A stretch of DNA of 22,216 nucleotides, taken from NCBI GenBank assembly GCA_934359255.1, contig CAKRLG010000030.1:1-22216 (forward strand), in the 5' to 3' direction. The DNA comes from an uncultured Ruminococcus sp. Its GTDB lineage: Bacteria > Bacillota > Clostridia > Lachnospirales > Lachnospiraceae. This document shows, piece after piece, positions 6,118-14,494 of the stretch. How positions within the stretch are numbered: position 1 is the first letter of the stretch; each line of letters begins with the position of its first letter. The notes under the pieces were generated by a model. It was not told the DNA's origin, ran no database searches, and worked only from the letters and a program-made list of their open reading frames with translations. A program made the translations under genes and the position numbers.

Positions 6118-7172
6118 AACAAAAATCCTCCTGCCAGTCCCAAAAGAAATACCACACCGGTGATCAATGCCGATACCAGACTCAGTTTCTTATAATCCAC
6201 CGGAAGTTCTCCACACACCTTGCCGTTTTGTCCGTTGATGGTATAATAATAGATTTTTCCGTTTTTGCCCTTGTAGGTCATCACCCACACAGGAACCAGC
6301 GCATAACGCCACCGCTCCTGCCGGTTGCCCACCTGCTGATGAACCGGTCGTACCGTTGTGTAACCGCGCATATCATTTTCCAGCACTCTTTTTGCATATT
6401 GTTCCGTATCCCGTGCGATCTCCGCTCCGAACGCTTCTTTTTCAAGATCCCGGCGCTCCGCCTGAAAACCGGAGAGATAACCCATGGAAAATTGTTTTGC
6501 CGCCTTCTGGTCATACGGCTGCACGCCTTCTACCAGCTTCCGGTTGGCTTTTTGCAGGGCAATCTTCGGCATATCGTCAAATTCCACATTTCCTTCCCGG
6601 TACACCCGGTAGAACTGTGTTTCCGTATATTCCGTATCACCCGTCCTCCAGGTGCGAATTTTGGTGGCTTCTGCCTCCATTGCGGCATCTCCCCGCCAGT
6701 CCACCATCCAGTATGGAAAATACACACCACGCATCTTTTCAATCTGTTTCCCACTGAAGAATCCACGGGGAACAAATTTCTTCTTTTTCATATTCTGTAA
6801 AAAGATTTCCTCCGCTTTTTTCCGGTCTATCGCAAAGGGAATGATCTCCTGGGGCAGATACTCTCCGGAAACTCTTTCCGATAATACCACCGGGCTCTGA
6901 CAATAATAACATTCTGTGGCCGCTGTTGTCGGATCCGTCACGATCTCGGCTCCACAGTTCGGGCATACATACACTGCCGCTTCTTCCTGTTCCTGCCCTT
7001 TTGCAGAATCAGCCGCCTCAGATTCCTGAGACGGCTGTTTTCCTTTCTGCATCGTATCGATCTGTTCCTGAGAAAACTCAGAATCACAATAAGGACAGGA
7101 GTAGTTTTGAGTATTTGGATCAAATACCAGTTCGCCCCCGCAATTGGGGCATTTGAAACTGACTACCTCCAT
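6114..7172 (-). CDS. Double zinc-ribbon membrane protein (YdjG-like)
   Basis: A 352-aa protein with two N-terminal zinc ribbons: Cys 8, 11, 26, 29 (CPNCGGELVF...CPYC) and Cys 70, 73, 88, 91 (CPNCGAEIV...CYYC), joined by a Gln/Glu/Ser-rich linker. A long soluble region with many aromatic residues follows (RGVYFPYWMVDW; RWRYALVPVWVMTYKGK), then a single C-terminal hydrophobic segment at about 332-352. This order fits the YdjG-type proteins that work with an SPFH protein and a TPM protein in the B. subtilis Psp envelope-stress system. ATG at 7170-7172 with GAGGAG upstream. The 91-nt gap to the SPFH gene holds a triple 11-nt repeat. The 3' end overlaps the TPM gene by 4 nt. Confidence 0.85.
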   Translation of the reverse strand: MEVVSFKCPNCGGELVFDPNTQNYSCPYCDSEFSQEQIDTMQKGKQPSQESEAADSAKGQEQEEAAVYVCPNCGAEIVTDPTTAATECYYCQSPVVLSERVSGEYLPQEIIPFAIDRKKAEEIFLQNMKKKKFVPRGFFSGKQIEKMRGVYFPYWMVDWRGDAAMEAEATKIRTWRTGDTEYTETQFYRVYREGNVEFDDMPKIALQKANRKLVEGVQPYDQKAAKQFSMGYLSGFQAERRDLEKEAFGAEIARDTEQYAKRVLENDMRGYTTVRPVHQQVGNRQERWRYALVPVWVMTYKGKNGKIYYYTINGQNGKVCGELPVDYKKLSLVSALITGVVFLLGLAGGFLL

Positions 7173-7207
7173 GATTTTCTCCTCATCTTCCTATACGGAT
7201 ATACTTT

Positions 7208-7240
7208 CTTTATCTTTTCTTTATCTTTTCTTTATCTTTT
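7208..7240 (-). repeat. Three perfect 11-nt tandem repeats in an operon spacer
   Basis: Minus-strand unit AAAAGATAAAG occurs three times without a gap, between the SPFH stop (7264) and the zinc-ribbon start (7172). The array is non-coding and very A-rich. A-rich leader could favour ribosome loading or be an RNase/regulator site, and a perfect short array is prone to slippage. Confidence 0.85.
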
Positions 7241-7263
7241 CTGCATCTGTTCCTGCAAAAGTC

Positions 7264-8457
7264 TTATGGTCTTGATTTTCCACATTCACTGCAGAACTTT
7301 CCTGTATTCTTCTGTCCGCAGCTGCAGATCCAGGCTCCGGTCTGACGGGGACGGCCGCACTCGCTGCAGAACTTTCCGGTATTCTGCTGTCCACAGCTGC
7401 AGATCCAGATATCCGGCTCATTCTGTACATGATGTGCTGTCGCTGCCTCCTGCTGCATCTGCTGGTTCCGGATCATCTGCTGCTGATTGGCCGCTGACAT
7501 GGAAGCTGCCATATTGCCACCCATCTGTGCGCCCATCTGCATTCCCATGAAGCCCATGGTACTGCCGTTTGCATTGCTTCCTGCGGCTTCCATTCCTCTT
7601 GCAAAAGCTCCCTGCATATAGCCTTCCCGAATGGACGGATCCTGGAGCATAGCTCCCTGATTTCTCATATTCAGAAGTTCCTGAGATTTTTCATCGTAGG
7701 ACAGGCTCGCAATAGCTACTGCCTGAATCTCCATACCTCTGGTCTGTCTCCAGTCTTCATCCAGTGTTTCTGCCATATATTTTGACAATTCCCGACTCTT
7801 GGACTGCACATAGGAGATCCGCATACCGTCTGCTGACATCTGATTGATGGAGGACTGCAGTGCATCCAGGAATTCATACAGATACTGTTCGTTGATATCC
7901 ATGATCTCTACCTGATCTTTATTTTTCGGAATGGCTTCCACATAGAACTTGATCGGGTCCGTAATTCGGATCGAATAAGATCCGTGGGCTCTCAAAAATA
8001 ATTCTGCATTATAAAAATTATCAAAATAGCTGATGGGGTTTCTGGTTCCGAAACGAATTCCCTTAATCTCCTGCAGGTTCAGATACAGCACTTTCTGTGA
8101 AGTAGGTGCTGTACCGCCAAACCGAAACCGGTCAAAAGAATTCTTTACCACATCATCCAGACTTCCACTGAACATGGATGGCATAGAAGAATTATCCACG
8201 GTAAAATATCCCGGTTCCGCACTGTAATCCACGATCCGTCCGCCGTCTAACAGCATCATGAACTGTCCCTCATATACATGAATCACCGATCCGTTAGAGA
8301 TACTATCTTTCCCACCCTTTCGGTTCGCTCCTTTTCCGGTGCGGATGCCTGCGGTCAATACTGTCTGATCTCCCATATTTTCCGGCTCGATGACTTCCAG
8401 CCACTGATCAGCGAGTGTTCCGCCAATCGTCTGTCTGATAGCTCTGATAATACCCAT
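7264..8457 (-). CDS. SPFH-domain protein with tandem C-terminal zinc ribbons (YdjI-like)
   Basis: A 397-aa protein of the SPFH (stomatin/flotillin-like) 'virion core protein' group, to which B. subtilis YdjI belongs. The N-terminus (MGIIRAIRQTIGGTLADQWLEVIEPENMGDQTVLT) and the SPFH body up to ~residue 240 are typical. A Met/Gln/Asn-rich low-complexity stretch follows at ~285-340. The last ~49 residues are two near-identical zinc ribbons, each W-I-C-S-C-G-Q-x-N-T-G-K-F-C-S-E-C-G. ATG at 8455-8457 follows GGAGAAGGG. No transmembrane helix is obvious, so membrane attachment is probably peripheral or through partners. First gene of the ydjI-ydjG-ydjH-like operon, 67 nt after prfB; no gene for PspA is present nearby. 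Confidence 0.9.
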   Translation of the reverse strand: MGIIRAIRQTIGGTLADQWLEVIEPENMGDQTVLTAGIRTGKGANRKGGKDSISNGSVIHVYEGQFMMLLDGGRIVDYSAEPGYFTVDNSSMPSMFSGSLDDVVKNSFDRFRFGGTAPTSQKVLYLNLQEIKGIRFGTRNPISYFDNFYNAELFLRAHGSYSIRITDPIKFYVEAIPKNKDQVEIMDINEQYLYEFLDALQSSINQMSADGMRISYVQSKSRELSKYMAETLDEDWRQTRGMEIQAVAIASLSYDEKSQELLNMRNQGAMLQDPSIREGYMQGAFARGMEAAGSNANGSTMGFMGMQMGAQMGGNMAASMSAANQQQMIRNQQMQQEAATAHHVQNEPDIWICSCGQQNTGKFCSECGRPRQTGAWICSCGQKNTGKFCSECGKSRP

Positions 8458-8524
8458 ATGCCCTTCTCCTTTTTTGTGTACTCCCGTCTTTCCGTTTTCT
8501 CAACAGTCATGGAAAGTAGAATCA

Positions 8525-9667
8525 TTATTCCATTTCTTCGGTTGCGTTCTCCGGCTGTTTTCCGCCAAGGGCGATCCACTTGAGATAGCCGTTGATAAAC
8601 GGATCCAGATTACCATCCAGGATGCTGTCCACATTACCGCTCTCCACGCCGGTTCTGTGGTCTTTCACCATGGTATACGGCTGCAGTACATAAGAACGAA
8701 TCTGATTTCCCCAGCCAATCTCTGTCACTTCCCCACGGATGCCGGAGAGTTTTTCCATATTTTCCTGCTGTTTTAACAGATATAATTTGGCTTTCAGCAT
8801 CTGCATAGCCTTGTCTTTATTCTGAAACTGAGAACGTTCATTCTGACACTGTACCACGATTCCGGTTGGAATATGTGTAATACGGATGGCAGAAGAGGTC
8901 TTGTTGATATGCTGACCACCGGCACCGCTGGATCGATACGTATCGATACGCAGATCATCTTCCTTGATATCCACATCCAGATCTTCATCAATATCCGGCA
9001 TAACATCGCAGGATACGAACGAAGTCTGTCTCTTTCCTGCCGCATTAAACGGTGAGATGCGTACCAGACGATGTACCCCTTTTTCTGATTTCAGGTAGCC
9101 GTAGGCATTTTCTCCGTGTACCTCAAATGTTACAGATTTGATGCCTGCCTCATCGCCGTCCAGATAATCCAGAACTTCCAGGGTAAATCCTTTCTTTTCC
9201 GCCCATCTGGTGTACATACGGTAGAGCATTCCTGCCCAGTCGCAAGACTCGGTTCCACCGGCTCCGGCATTCAGTTTGATGATAGCATCTTTTTTATCGT
9301 ATTCTCCGGATAACAGGGTTTTCATACGGATACTTTCAAAATCAGCCTCAAACTGATTCAGGATCTCCTGAATCTCCGGGATGACCGAAGCATCGTCTTC
9401 TTCATATCCCATCTCGATGAGAGTCTCCATATCGTCTCTCTGGCTTTCCAGATTTTCATAAATCTCCTTATCATCTTTCAGGCTTTTGAGTTCCTTCATC
9501 ATTTCCTGGGAGCGTTCCGGATTATCCCAGAAATCCGGCTCTTCCATCTTTCTTTCCAGCTCTTCAATCCGCTTTTCCTTATTGGCCAGGTCAAGGGAAT
9601 CCCTCACTTCCACTAAAGGTTTCGCATAGGAATTCAATATTGCTTTAAACTGATCTAATTCTACCAA
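8525..9667 (-). CDS. prfB: Peptide chain release factor 2
   Basis: Recognises UGA/UAA stop codons and triggers peptide release. The stop-codon recognition motif SPF is in RISPFNAAGKRQ and the catalytic GGQ in SSGAGGQHINKT. I prefer the TTG at 9667 (about 380 aa), because GAGGG at 9680-9676 lies 8 nt upstream; the GTG at 9676 abuts that same motif and has no usable spacing. Most bacterial prfB genes need a programmed +1 frameshift at CTT-TGA-C near codon 25. Here the same place reads in frame as CTT-GAC (9595-9590) with an SD-like AGGGA just before, so the gene is one uninterrupted frame. It follows secA by 67-76 nt without a visible terminator, as in other Firmicutes. Confidence 0.95.
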   Translation of the reverse strand: MVELDQFKAILNSYAKPLVEVRDSLDLANKEKRIEELERKMEEPDFWDNPERSQEMMKELKSLKDDKEIYENLESQRDDMETLIEMGYEEDDASVIPEIQEILNQFEADFESIRMKTLLSGEYDKKDAIIKLNAGAGGTESCDWAGMLYRMYTRWAEKKGFTLEVLDYLDGDEAGIKSVTFEVHGENAYGYLKSEKGVHRLVRISPFNAAGKRQTSFVSCDVMPDIDEDLDVDIKEDDLRIDTYRSSGAGGQHINKTSSAIRITHIPTGIVVQCQNERSQFQNKDKAMQMLKAKLYLLKQQENMEKLSGIRGEVTEIGWGNQIRSYVLQPYTMVKDHRTGVESGNVDSILDGNLDPFINGYLKWIALGGKQPENATEEME

Positions 9668-9743
9668 AGGGGTCACCCTCTTTCTTCATACAATTTTTAT
9701 ATTCAGCAGTCGTTTCTGCCGTATCGGTTCTGCCCGTTTCCTT

Positions 9744-12311
9744 CTACACCGGTTTCCGGCCACAGCACTGTTTGTATTTCTTACCGCTTCCGCATGGACA
9801 CGGATCATTCGGATATACTTTCTGTTGAGCACGGCGAACCGGACCTTTGACATCTTCATCTTTGTTGGTTCCGGTTACTTCCGCTACCTGCTCACGTTCT
9901 ACTTTCTGCTCGATTCTTACGTGATACAGCAGGCGAACAGTATCCTGCTGGATGCCTGCGATCATCTCGTCAAACATCTCGAATGCACTCATCTTGTACT
10001 CAACCTTCGGATCTCTCTGTCCGTAAGCCTGCAGACCGATACCCTGACGCAGCTGTTCCATATCATCGATATGATCCATCCACTTTCTGTCAATGACTTT
10101 CAGAAGTACCACACGTTCCAGTTCACGGATCTGTTCCGGCTCTGCAAACTCAGCTTCTTTTACTTCGTACAGTTTGATAGCTTCTTCTTTCAGATTCTGT
10201 TTTAACTGATTCTTACGGATACCTTTGACATCCTCTTTGGTGATTGTCTTCACCGGAATGATCGGCTGAAGGATCGTATTCAGTTCGATCAGATCCCATT
10301 CATCGGAATCCACCTCATCACTGATACACATATCCACCGTATTTTCCACGGTATCGGTGATCATCTTACAGATTGCATCACGCATATTGTCTCCGTCGAG
10401 TACGCGACGTCTCTCTTTATAAATGATCTCTCTCTGTTCGTTGTTTACCTGGTCATACTCAAGCAGGTTTTTACGGATACCGTAGTTATTACTTTCAATC
10501 TTCCGCTGTGCTTTCTCAATGGCACTGGAAAGCATCTTATGTTCAATCTGTTCATTTTCCGCAACACCGAGACTGCTGAATACAGACATCAGTTTTTCAG
10601 AACCGAACAGACGCATCAGATCATCTTCCAGTGAAATATAGAAACGGGATTCTCCCGGATCTCCCTGACGACCGGAACGGCCACGCAGCTGATTATCGAT
10701 ACGGCGGGACTCATGACGCTCCGTACCGATGATCTTCAGTCCACCGGCTGCTCTCGCTTCCTCATCCAGCTTGATATCGGTACCACGACCTGCCATATTG
10801 GTCGCGATGGTAACTGCACCTGCCACACCGGCCTGTGCAACGATCTCAGCTTCCAGCTCATGGAACTTCGCATTCAGTACCTGATGTGCGATTCCCTCTC
10901 TCCGAAGCATGTTGCTCAGCAGTTCGGAGGTTTCGATCGTGATCGTACCTACCAGTACCGGCTGATTCTTCGCATGTGCCTTCTTGATCTCTTCCACGAC
11001 CGCACGGAATTTTTCTTTCTTGGTCATGTATACCGCGTCGTCCAGGTCGATACGCTGAACCGGACGGTTTGTCGGAATCTCGATAACATCCATACCATAG
11101 ATCTCACGGAACTCCTGCTCCTCTGTCAGAGCCGTACCGGTCATACCTGCTTTTTTCGCATATTTGTTAAAGAAGTTCTGGAATGTAATAGTGGCCAGTG
11201 TTTTGCTCTCACGGCGTACCTTTACATGCTCTTTCGCCTCAATCGCCTGATGCAGACCATCGGAATATCTTCTTCCCGGCATGATACGTCCGGTAAATTC
11301 ATCAACGATCAGTACCTGATCATCCTTTACTACATAATCCTGGTCACGGAACATCAGGTTATGGGCACGCAGTGCAAGGATTATATTGTGCTGTATCTCC
11401 AGATTCTCCGGATCTGCCAGGTTTTCAATATGGAAGAACTTCTCTACTTTCTTCACACCTTCCTCGGTCAGGTTTACTACTTTATCTTTTTCATTGACGA
11501 TAAAATCACCGGTCTCGATAATTTCCTCGCCCATGATAGCTGTCATCTTGGTCATCTCACCACTGGCTTCACCACGCTGCAGCTGTCTTGCCAGAATATC
11601 GCAGACTTCATACAGCTTGGTGGACTTTCCGCTCTGTCCGGAAATGATCAGAGGAGTTCTCGCCTCATCGATCAATACAGAGTCAACCTCATCGATGATC
11701 GCATAATGCAATTCTCTTTGTACCAGCTGCTCTTTATAAATAACCATGTTGTCTCGCAGATAGTCAAAACCATCCTCATTATTGGTGACATACGTAATAT
11801 CACATGCATACTGTTCCCGTCTCTCGTCATTTTTCATGGAGTTCAGGATCACACCGACTTTCAGTCCCAGAAACTCATGGACTTTACCCATCCACTCAGC
11901 ATCTCGTTTTGCCAGATAATCGTTGACGGTTACGATATGCACGCCTTTACCTTCCAGTGCATTCAAATAAGCCGGACAGGTAGAAACCAAAGTCTTACCT
12001 TCACCTGTTCTCATCTCCGCGATACGTCCCTGATGCAGAATAATACCACCGATCAGCTGTACCCGGTAATGCTCCATATTCAGCACACGCTTGGAAGCCT
12101 CACGCACCGTGGCAAATGCCTCCGGAAGCAGATCATCCAACGTCTCTCCCTCTGCCAGTCTCTCCTTGAACTTTCTGGTCTGATCCTTCAGTTCCTCGTC
12201 CGTCATCGCCTGCATGGTCGGCCGCAGTTCCTCAATCTTATCCACCAATGGCATAATTCTTTTCAACTCTCTGGAACTGTGCGTTCCAAAGATCTTCTCA
12301 GATAATTTCAT
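9744..12311 (-). CDS. secA: Preprotein translocase ATPase SecA
   Basis: Motor ATPase that drives preproteins through SecYEG. At 855 aa it is full length. Walker A RTGEGKT is at residues 101-107, Walker B is in [19 protein letters not shown], motif [15 protein letters not shown] follows Walker A, and the second helicase half has [13 protein letters not shown] and [13 protein letters not shown]. The C-terminal SEC-C zinc motif [17 protein letters not shown] is intact, the usual SecB/ribosome contact. I chose ATG 12311 over the adjacent TTG at 12314, since AGGAG is 7 nt before the ATG. Promoter at 12422-12450 with a palindrome over the -35. Leader about 105 nt. Probably transcribed on into prfB. 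Confidence 0.98.
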   Translation of the reverse strand: MKLSEKIFGTHSSRELKRIMPLVDKIEELRPTMQAMTDEELKDQTRKFKERLAEGETLDDLLPEAFATVREASKRVLNMEHYRVQLIGGIILHQGRIAEMRTGEGKTLVSTCPAYLNALEGKGVHIVTVNDYLAKRDAEWMGKVHEFLGLKVGVILNSMKNDERREQYACDITYVTNNEDGFDYLRDNMVIYKEQLVQRELHYAIIDEVDSVLIDEARTPLIISGQSGKSTKLYEVCDILARQLQRGEASGEMTKMTAIMGEEIIETGDFIVNEKDKVVNLTEEGVKKVEKFFHIENLADPENLEIQHNIILALRAHNLMFRDQDYVVKDDQVLIVDEFTGRIMPGRRYSDGLHQAIEAKEHVKVRRESKTLATITFQNFFNKYAKKAGMTGTALTEEQEFREIYGMDVIEIPTNRPVQRIDLDDAVYMTKKEKFRAVVEEIKKAHAKNQPVLVGTITIETSELLSNMLRREGIAHQVLNAKFHELEAEIVAQAGVAGAVTIATNMAGRGTDIKLDEEARAAGGLKIIGTERHESRRIDNQLRGRSGRQGDPGESRFYISLEDDLMRLFGSEKLMSVFSSLGVAENEQIEHKMLSSAIEKAQRKIESNNYGIRKNLLEYDQVNNEQREIIYKERRRVLDGDNMRDAICKMITDTVENTVDMCISDEVDSDEWDLIELNTILQPIIPVKTITKEDVKGIRKNQLKQNLKEEAIKLYEVKEAEFAEPEQIRELERVVLLKVIDRKWMDHIDDMEQLRQGIGLQAYGQRDPKVEYKMSAFEMFDEMIAGIQQDTVRLLYHVRIEQKVEREQVAEVTGTNKDEDVKGPVRRAQQKVYPNDPCPCGSGKKYKQCCGRKPV

Positions 12312-12421
12312 CAATCTACTCCTATAAAATACAATTTATTTTTTGTTACTAAATACACTATCAACCTCAATTTCCCGGCACACCCAACCGATACCATTTC
12401 CAGTCTAGTACACCATGCTAT

Positions 12422-12463
12422 ATTCTAACACTTTACCGAAGAATGCACAAGTAAATTGTGCAT
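12422..12463 (-). promoter_or_regulatory. secA promoter with palindrome over the -35
   Basis: Minus strand -35 TTGTGC (12450-12445), 17-nt spacer, -10 TAGAAT (12427-12422). The -35 is embedded in an 8-bp perfect inverted repeat, ATGCACAA (12443-12450) and TTGTGCAT (12456-12463) with a 5-nt centre. Its position suggests an operator, though the same sequence could form a small hairpin. No factor can be named. Confidence 0.65.
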
Positions 12464-12577
12464 CCTCACCCCGTATCACTCACTCACATATCCCCTGCGG
12501 GCAAATTTCCCAAATATCTCCCAAATATCGCACCTATTCCACTCACCTTCCCTTTCCGGGTCAGTTTTTTCCACCGT

Positions 12578-12767
12578 CAGCCCGAGAGAGTTTGTGCCTG
12601 GGCAGGAGGCATTTTGCGGGCGCTTAGGGTAAGCTTTGAAATCCGACGCTTACGGAGACTTTCGCGAGGGTCCGCTGACCCTCGTGAACTGTAGTCGGAG
12701 TTAGCGGCTAGTTCAAAGTTGCCCTGCCCGCTGCCTCCTGTCCAGGCACAAACTCTCTCGGGCGTCC
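12578..12767 (+). repeat. Structured palindromic intergenic element, copy 3
   Basis: A 190-nt element, CAG at 12578-12580 and CGTCC at 12763-12767. The outer stem pairs 12580-12611 with 12732-12763, 32 positions with one G-U. The interior is close in sequence to copy 2 (most of the central ~115 nt is shared) and follows the same plan: TTTT bulge, GCGGGC/GCCCGC with GCTTA/T bulge, GGGTAA/TTGCCC, CTTTGAA/TTCAAAG, ATCC/TAG loop, GCTTAC/GTTAGC with the T-T mismatch, GGA/GGA loop, GACT/AGTC, and a GAGGGTC/GACCCTC tip with a CGCT loop. It sits between the hpf terminator and the secA promoter, both genes reading on the minus strand, and is itself in plus orientation. Confidence 0.9.
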
Positions 12768-12781
12768 GTCTTAAACCACCC

Positions 12782-12816
12782 AAAAAAAGAGAGAGCCACC
12801 ACCCCGTGACTCTCTC
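12782..12816 (-). terminator. Rho-independent terminator of hpf
   Basis: Minus strand GAGAGAGTCAC (12816-12806) pairs with GTGGCTCTCTC (12799-12789), 11 bp with one U-G, followed by seven T. It lies about 20 nt after the hpf stop. Confidence 0.9.
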
Positions 12817-12837
12817 CCGATTACAATCTCAACAATT

Positions 12838-13365
12838 TTAACACTCCGGCTCAATCAACCCGTAAGTATTTCCCTTTCTCTTATAAACTACATTCACCTC
12901 ATCTGTCTCCGCATTCCGGAACACATAAAAATTATGTCCCAGCAATTCCATCTGCACACATGCATCTTCCGGATACATCGGTTTAATACCAAACTTCTTG
13001 GTACGAATGATATTAACCTCTTCGTCCTCCAGGAACTCATCCTCCACAAACTCTTTCTGGAAGTTTCCTCCTGCCTGCTGCTGATTGACAATCTTGGTTT
13101 TATATTTGCGAAGCTGACGCTCAATAACTTCTTCCACCAGATCAATGGATACATACATATCGCTGCTCACCTGTTCGGAACGAATGATGTTTCCTTTTAC
13201 CGGAATAGTAACTTCAATCTTCTGTCTGTCTTTTTCCACACTCAAGGTTACATGAATCTCTGTCTCCGGAGTAAAATACCGTTCCAGCTTGCCAAGCTTT
13301 TCCTGTACGGCTGATTTCAGTCCCTCTGTAATGTCAATATTTCTTCCAATGATAATAAATTTCAT
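12838..13365 (-). CDS. hpf: Ribosome hibernation promoting factor, long form
   Basis: Binds the 30S decoding site and dimerises 70S ribosomes into inactive 100S particles in stationary phase. 175 aa. Residues 1-95 are the S30AE/RaiA domain (MKFIIIGRNIDITEGLK...; KLERYF; YVSIDLVEEVIERQLRKYK). A Gln/Gly/acidic linker follows at ~95-117, then the C-terminal dimerisation domain at ~118-172 (IIRTKKFGIKPMYPEDACVQMELLGHNF is its signature region), which is the long form typical of Firmicutes. I chose ATG 13365 rather than the in-frame TTG at 13374, because AAGGGG lies 9 nt upstream of the ATG. It has a strong promoter at 13486-13514, a folded ~115-nt leader and its own terminator. Confidence 0.96.
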   Translation of the reverse strand: MKFIIIGRNIDITEGLKSAVQEKLGKLERYFTPETEIHVTLSVEKDRQKIEVTIPVKGNIIRSEQVSSDMYVSIDLVEEVIERQLRKYKTKIVNQQQAGGNFQKEFVEDEFLEDEEVNIIRTKKFGIKPMYPEDACVQMELLGHNFYVFRNAETDEVNVVYKRKGNTYGLIEPEC

Positions 13366-13391
13366 GCTGTCCAACCCCTTCGCACTTTATT

Positions 13392-13477
13392 TTACAAGTA
13401 ACTGTCTCTGCTTTCACAGTTACGGAGTCAGAATCGATAAATACCACGGTCAGCGATCCTTTCCGGCTCCCTTGTAA
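13392..13477 (-). promoter_or_regulatory. Structured leader of hpf
   Basis: Between the promoter and the start codon the minus strand can close TTACAAG (13477-13471) on CTTGTAA (13398-13392), directly stacked on an inner perfect hairpin GTAACTGT/ACAGTTAC (13423-13416 with 13405-13398, sharing one base at the junction). The result is a compact folded 5' UTR. I could not match it to the raiA RNA motif, which is longer. Confidence 0.4.
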
Positions 13478-13485
13478 GTGTTTTT

Positions 13486-13514
13486 ATTATACCAATAATG
13501 CTTGAATTTTGCAA
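13486..13514 (-). promoter_or_regulatory. hpf promoter
   Basis: Minus strand -35 TTGCAA (13514-13509), 17-nt spacer ending in TGG, consensus -10 TATAAT (13491-13486). A perfect -10 with an extended TG element predicts strong expression by the housekeeping sigma factor. Confidence 0.8.
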
Positions 13515-13593
13515 CTATTTCATGAAAATTCATATTTTTTACACATCTTTTTCTGTCAAATTCAAGAGCCATTTTCCAACTGTTCAGAATCTG

Positions 13594-14391
13594 TTATTTT
13601 TCGAAATAATTTTCACTCTTCTGACAAATATCCAGAACTTCCTCCCATTTCATGCTGCCACCGAAAAGATCCAGTGCACTGCCCACTGTTACGTCCACAC
13701 GATTTTCTCCCGCTATACGCAACGTCTCCAGATCCTGAAAACTGCCCACACCGCCGGCATAGGTCACCGGAAGCTGATGATTCTTTGCCAGAAGCTTCAC
13801 CAACTCCACCTCGATACCGGACGCCTTCCCTTCCACATCCACCGCATGAACCAGAAATTCATCACAATGGGAAGAAAATTCTTCAATCGTCTGTTCCGAT
13901 ACCGGCACCTGTGTAAAATTCTGCCAGCGATCTGTCACGATATAATACTGTCCATCCTTTTTTCGGCAGCTCAGATCCAGAACCAGATGTTCCTTTCCTA
14001 CAGCCCGCTCCAGTTTTTCCAGATTCTCCCAGTTGATCACCCCATTCTTAAATACATAAGAAGTAACGATCACATGACTGGCACCGGCATCCAGAAAGCT
14101 CTCTGCATTGTCTTCCCGGATCCCGCCACCGATCTGCATCCCTCCCGGATAGGCTTTCAGTGCTTCCAGCGCCTGCTGTCTGGTCGCCTCATAATAGGGG
14201 GAACCGGCCGGATTCAGCAGGATAATATGACCACCACGGATCCCTCTCGACTGATAAAGCCGTGCAAAAAAGGGAGCATCCTGCTCAGCCACGAAGTTTT
14301 CCTGAGCCTGATCTCCCTGATCTCGCAGGCTGCCACCTACGATCTGTTTTACTTTTCCGTTGTGAATATCGATACATGGACGAAATCTCAT
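13594..14391 (-). CDS. hisA: HisA, eukaryotic-type ProFAR isomerase
   Basis: Phosphoribosylformimino-5-aminoimidazole carboxamide ribotide isomerase, fourth step of histidine synthesis. 265 aa, a TIM barrel. The sequence resembles the fungal/plant HIS6 type: RPCIDIHNGKVKQIVGGSL at the N-terminus, VIVTSYVF, VLDLSCRKKDG and VGSALDLFGG near the end. The expected catalytic Asp are D8 (CID) and D139 (LDLSC), and phosphate-binding IGGGIR (87-92) and YAGGVGS are present. ATG 14391 is chosen over an upstream in-frame start at 14433 because GAGGGGAAG precedes it and the family starts here. No other his gene is nearby; it has its own promoter and three 8-nt repeats in its leader. Confidence 0.93.
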   Translation of the reverse strand: MRFRPCIDIHNGKVKQIVGGSLRDQGDQAQENFVAEQDAPFFARLYQSRGIRGGHIILLNPAGSPYYEATRQQALEALKAYPGGMQIGGGIREDNAESFLDAGASHVIVTSYVFKNGVINWENLEKLERAVGKEHLVLDLSCRKKDGQYYIVTDRWQNFTQVPVSEQTIEEFSSHCDEFLVHAVDVEGKASGIEVELVKLLAKNHQLPVTYAGGVGSFQDLETLRIAGENRVDVTVGSALDLFGGSMKWEEVLDICQKSENYFEK

Positions 14392-14424
14392 AATCTTCCC
14401 CTCTCTTCTCCTGTTCTCTTTGTA

Positions 14425-14448
14425 CGCTGTCACGCTGTCACGTTGTAA
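14425..14448 (-). repeat. Three 8-nt iterons in the hisA leader
   Basis: On the plus strand CGCTGTCA, CGCTGTCA and the variant CGTTGTAA follow each other directly. The last unit extends into a palindrome, CACGTT and AACGTG (14439-14452). They lie just downstream of the expected transcription start, where a bound repressor could act. Regulator unknown. Confidence 0.6.
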
Positions 14449-14465
14449 CGTGGTAAATTTCTATT

Positions 14466-14494
14466 ATCATATCATGTTTCCATATACACGGCAA
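14466..14494 (-). promoter_or_regulatory. hisA promoter
   Basis: Minus strand -35 TTGCCG (14494-14489), 17-nt spacer, -10 TATGAT (14471-14466). Expected start near 14459, about 68 nt before the chosen ATG. Confidence 0.72.

Noticed and set aside
9588..9676. A programmed frameshift at the start of prfB
   Set aside because: No in-frame TGA is present; the usual site reads CTT-GAC in frame.
10713..12305. A 530-codon open frame on the plus strand antisense to secA
   Set aside because: It lies wholly inside secA, has no ribosome binding site of note and its protein is rich in His, Cys and Ile as expected from a reverse-strand shadow of a conserved gene.
12578..12767. Copy 3 as the raiA RNA motif belonging to hpf
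   Set aside because: It lies downstream, not upstream, of hpf, reads in the opposite direction, and has relatives far from any hpf gene.
13498..14448. A 316-codon plus-strand frame antisense to hisA
   Set aside because: It covers hisA exactly on the other strand and starts inside the hpf promoter; the hisA motifs decide the real strand.
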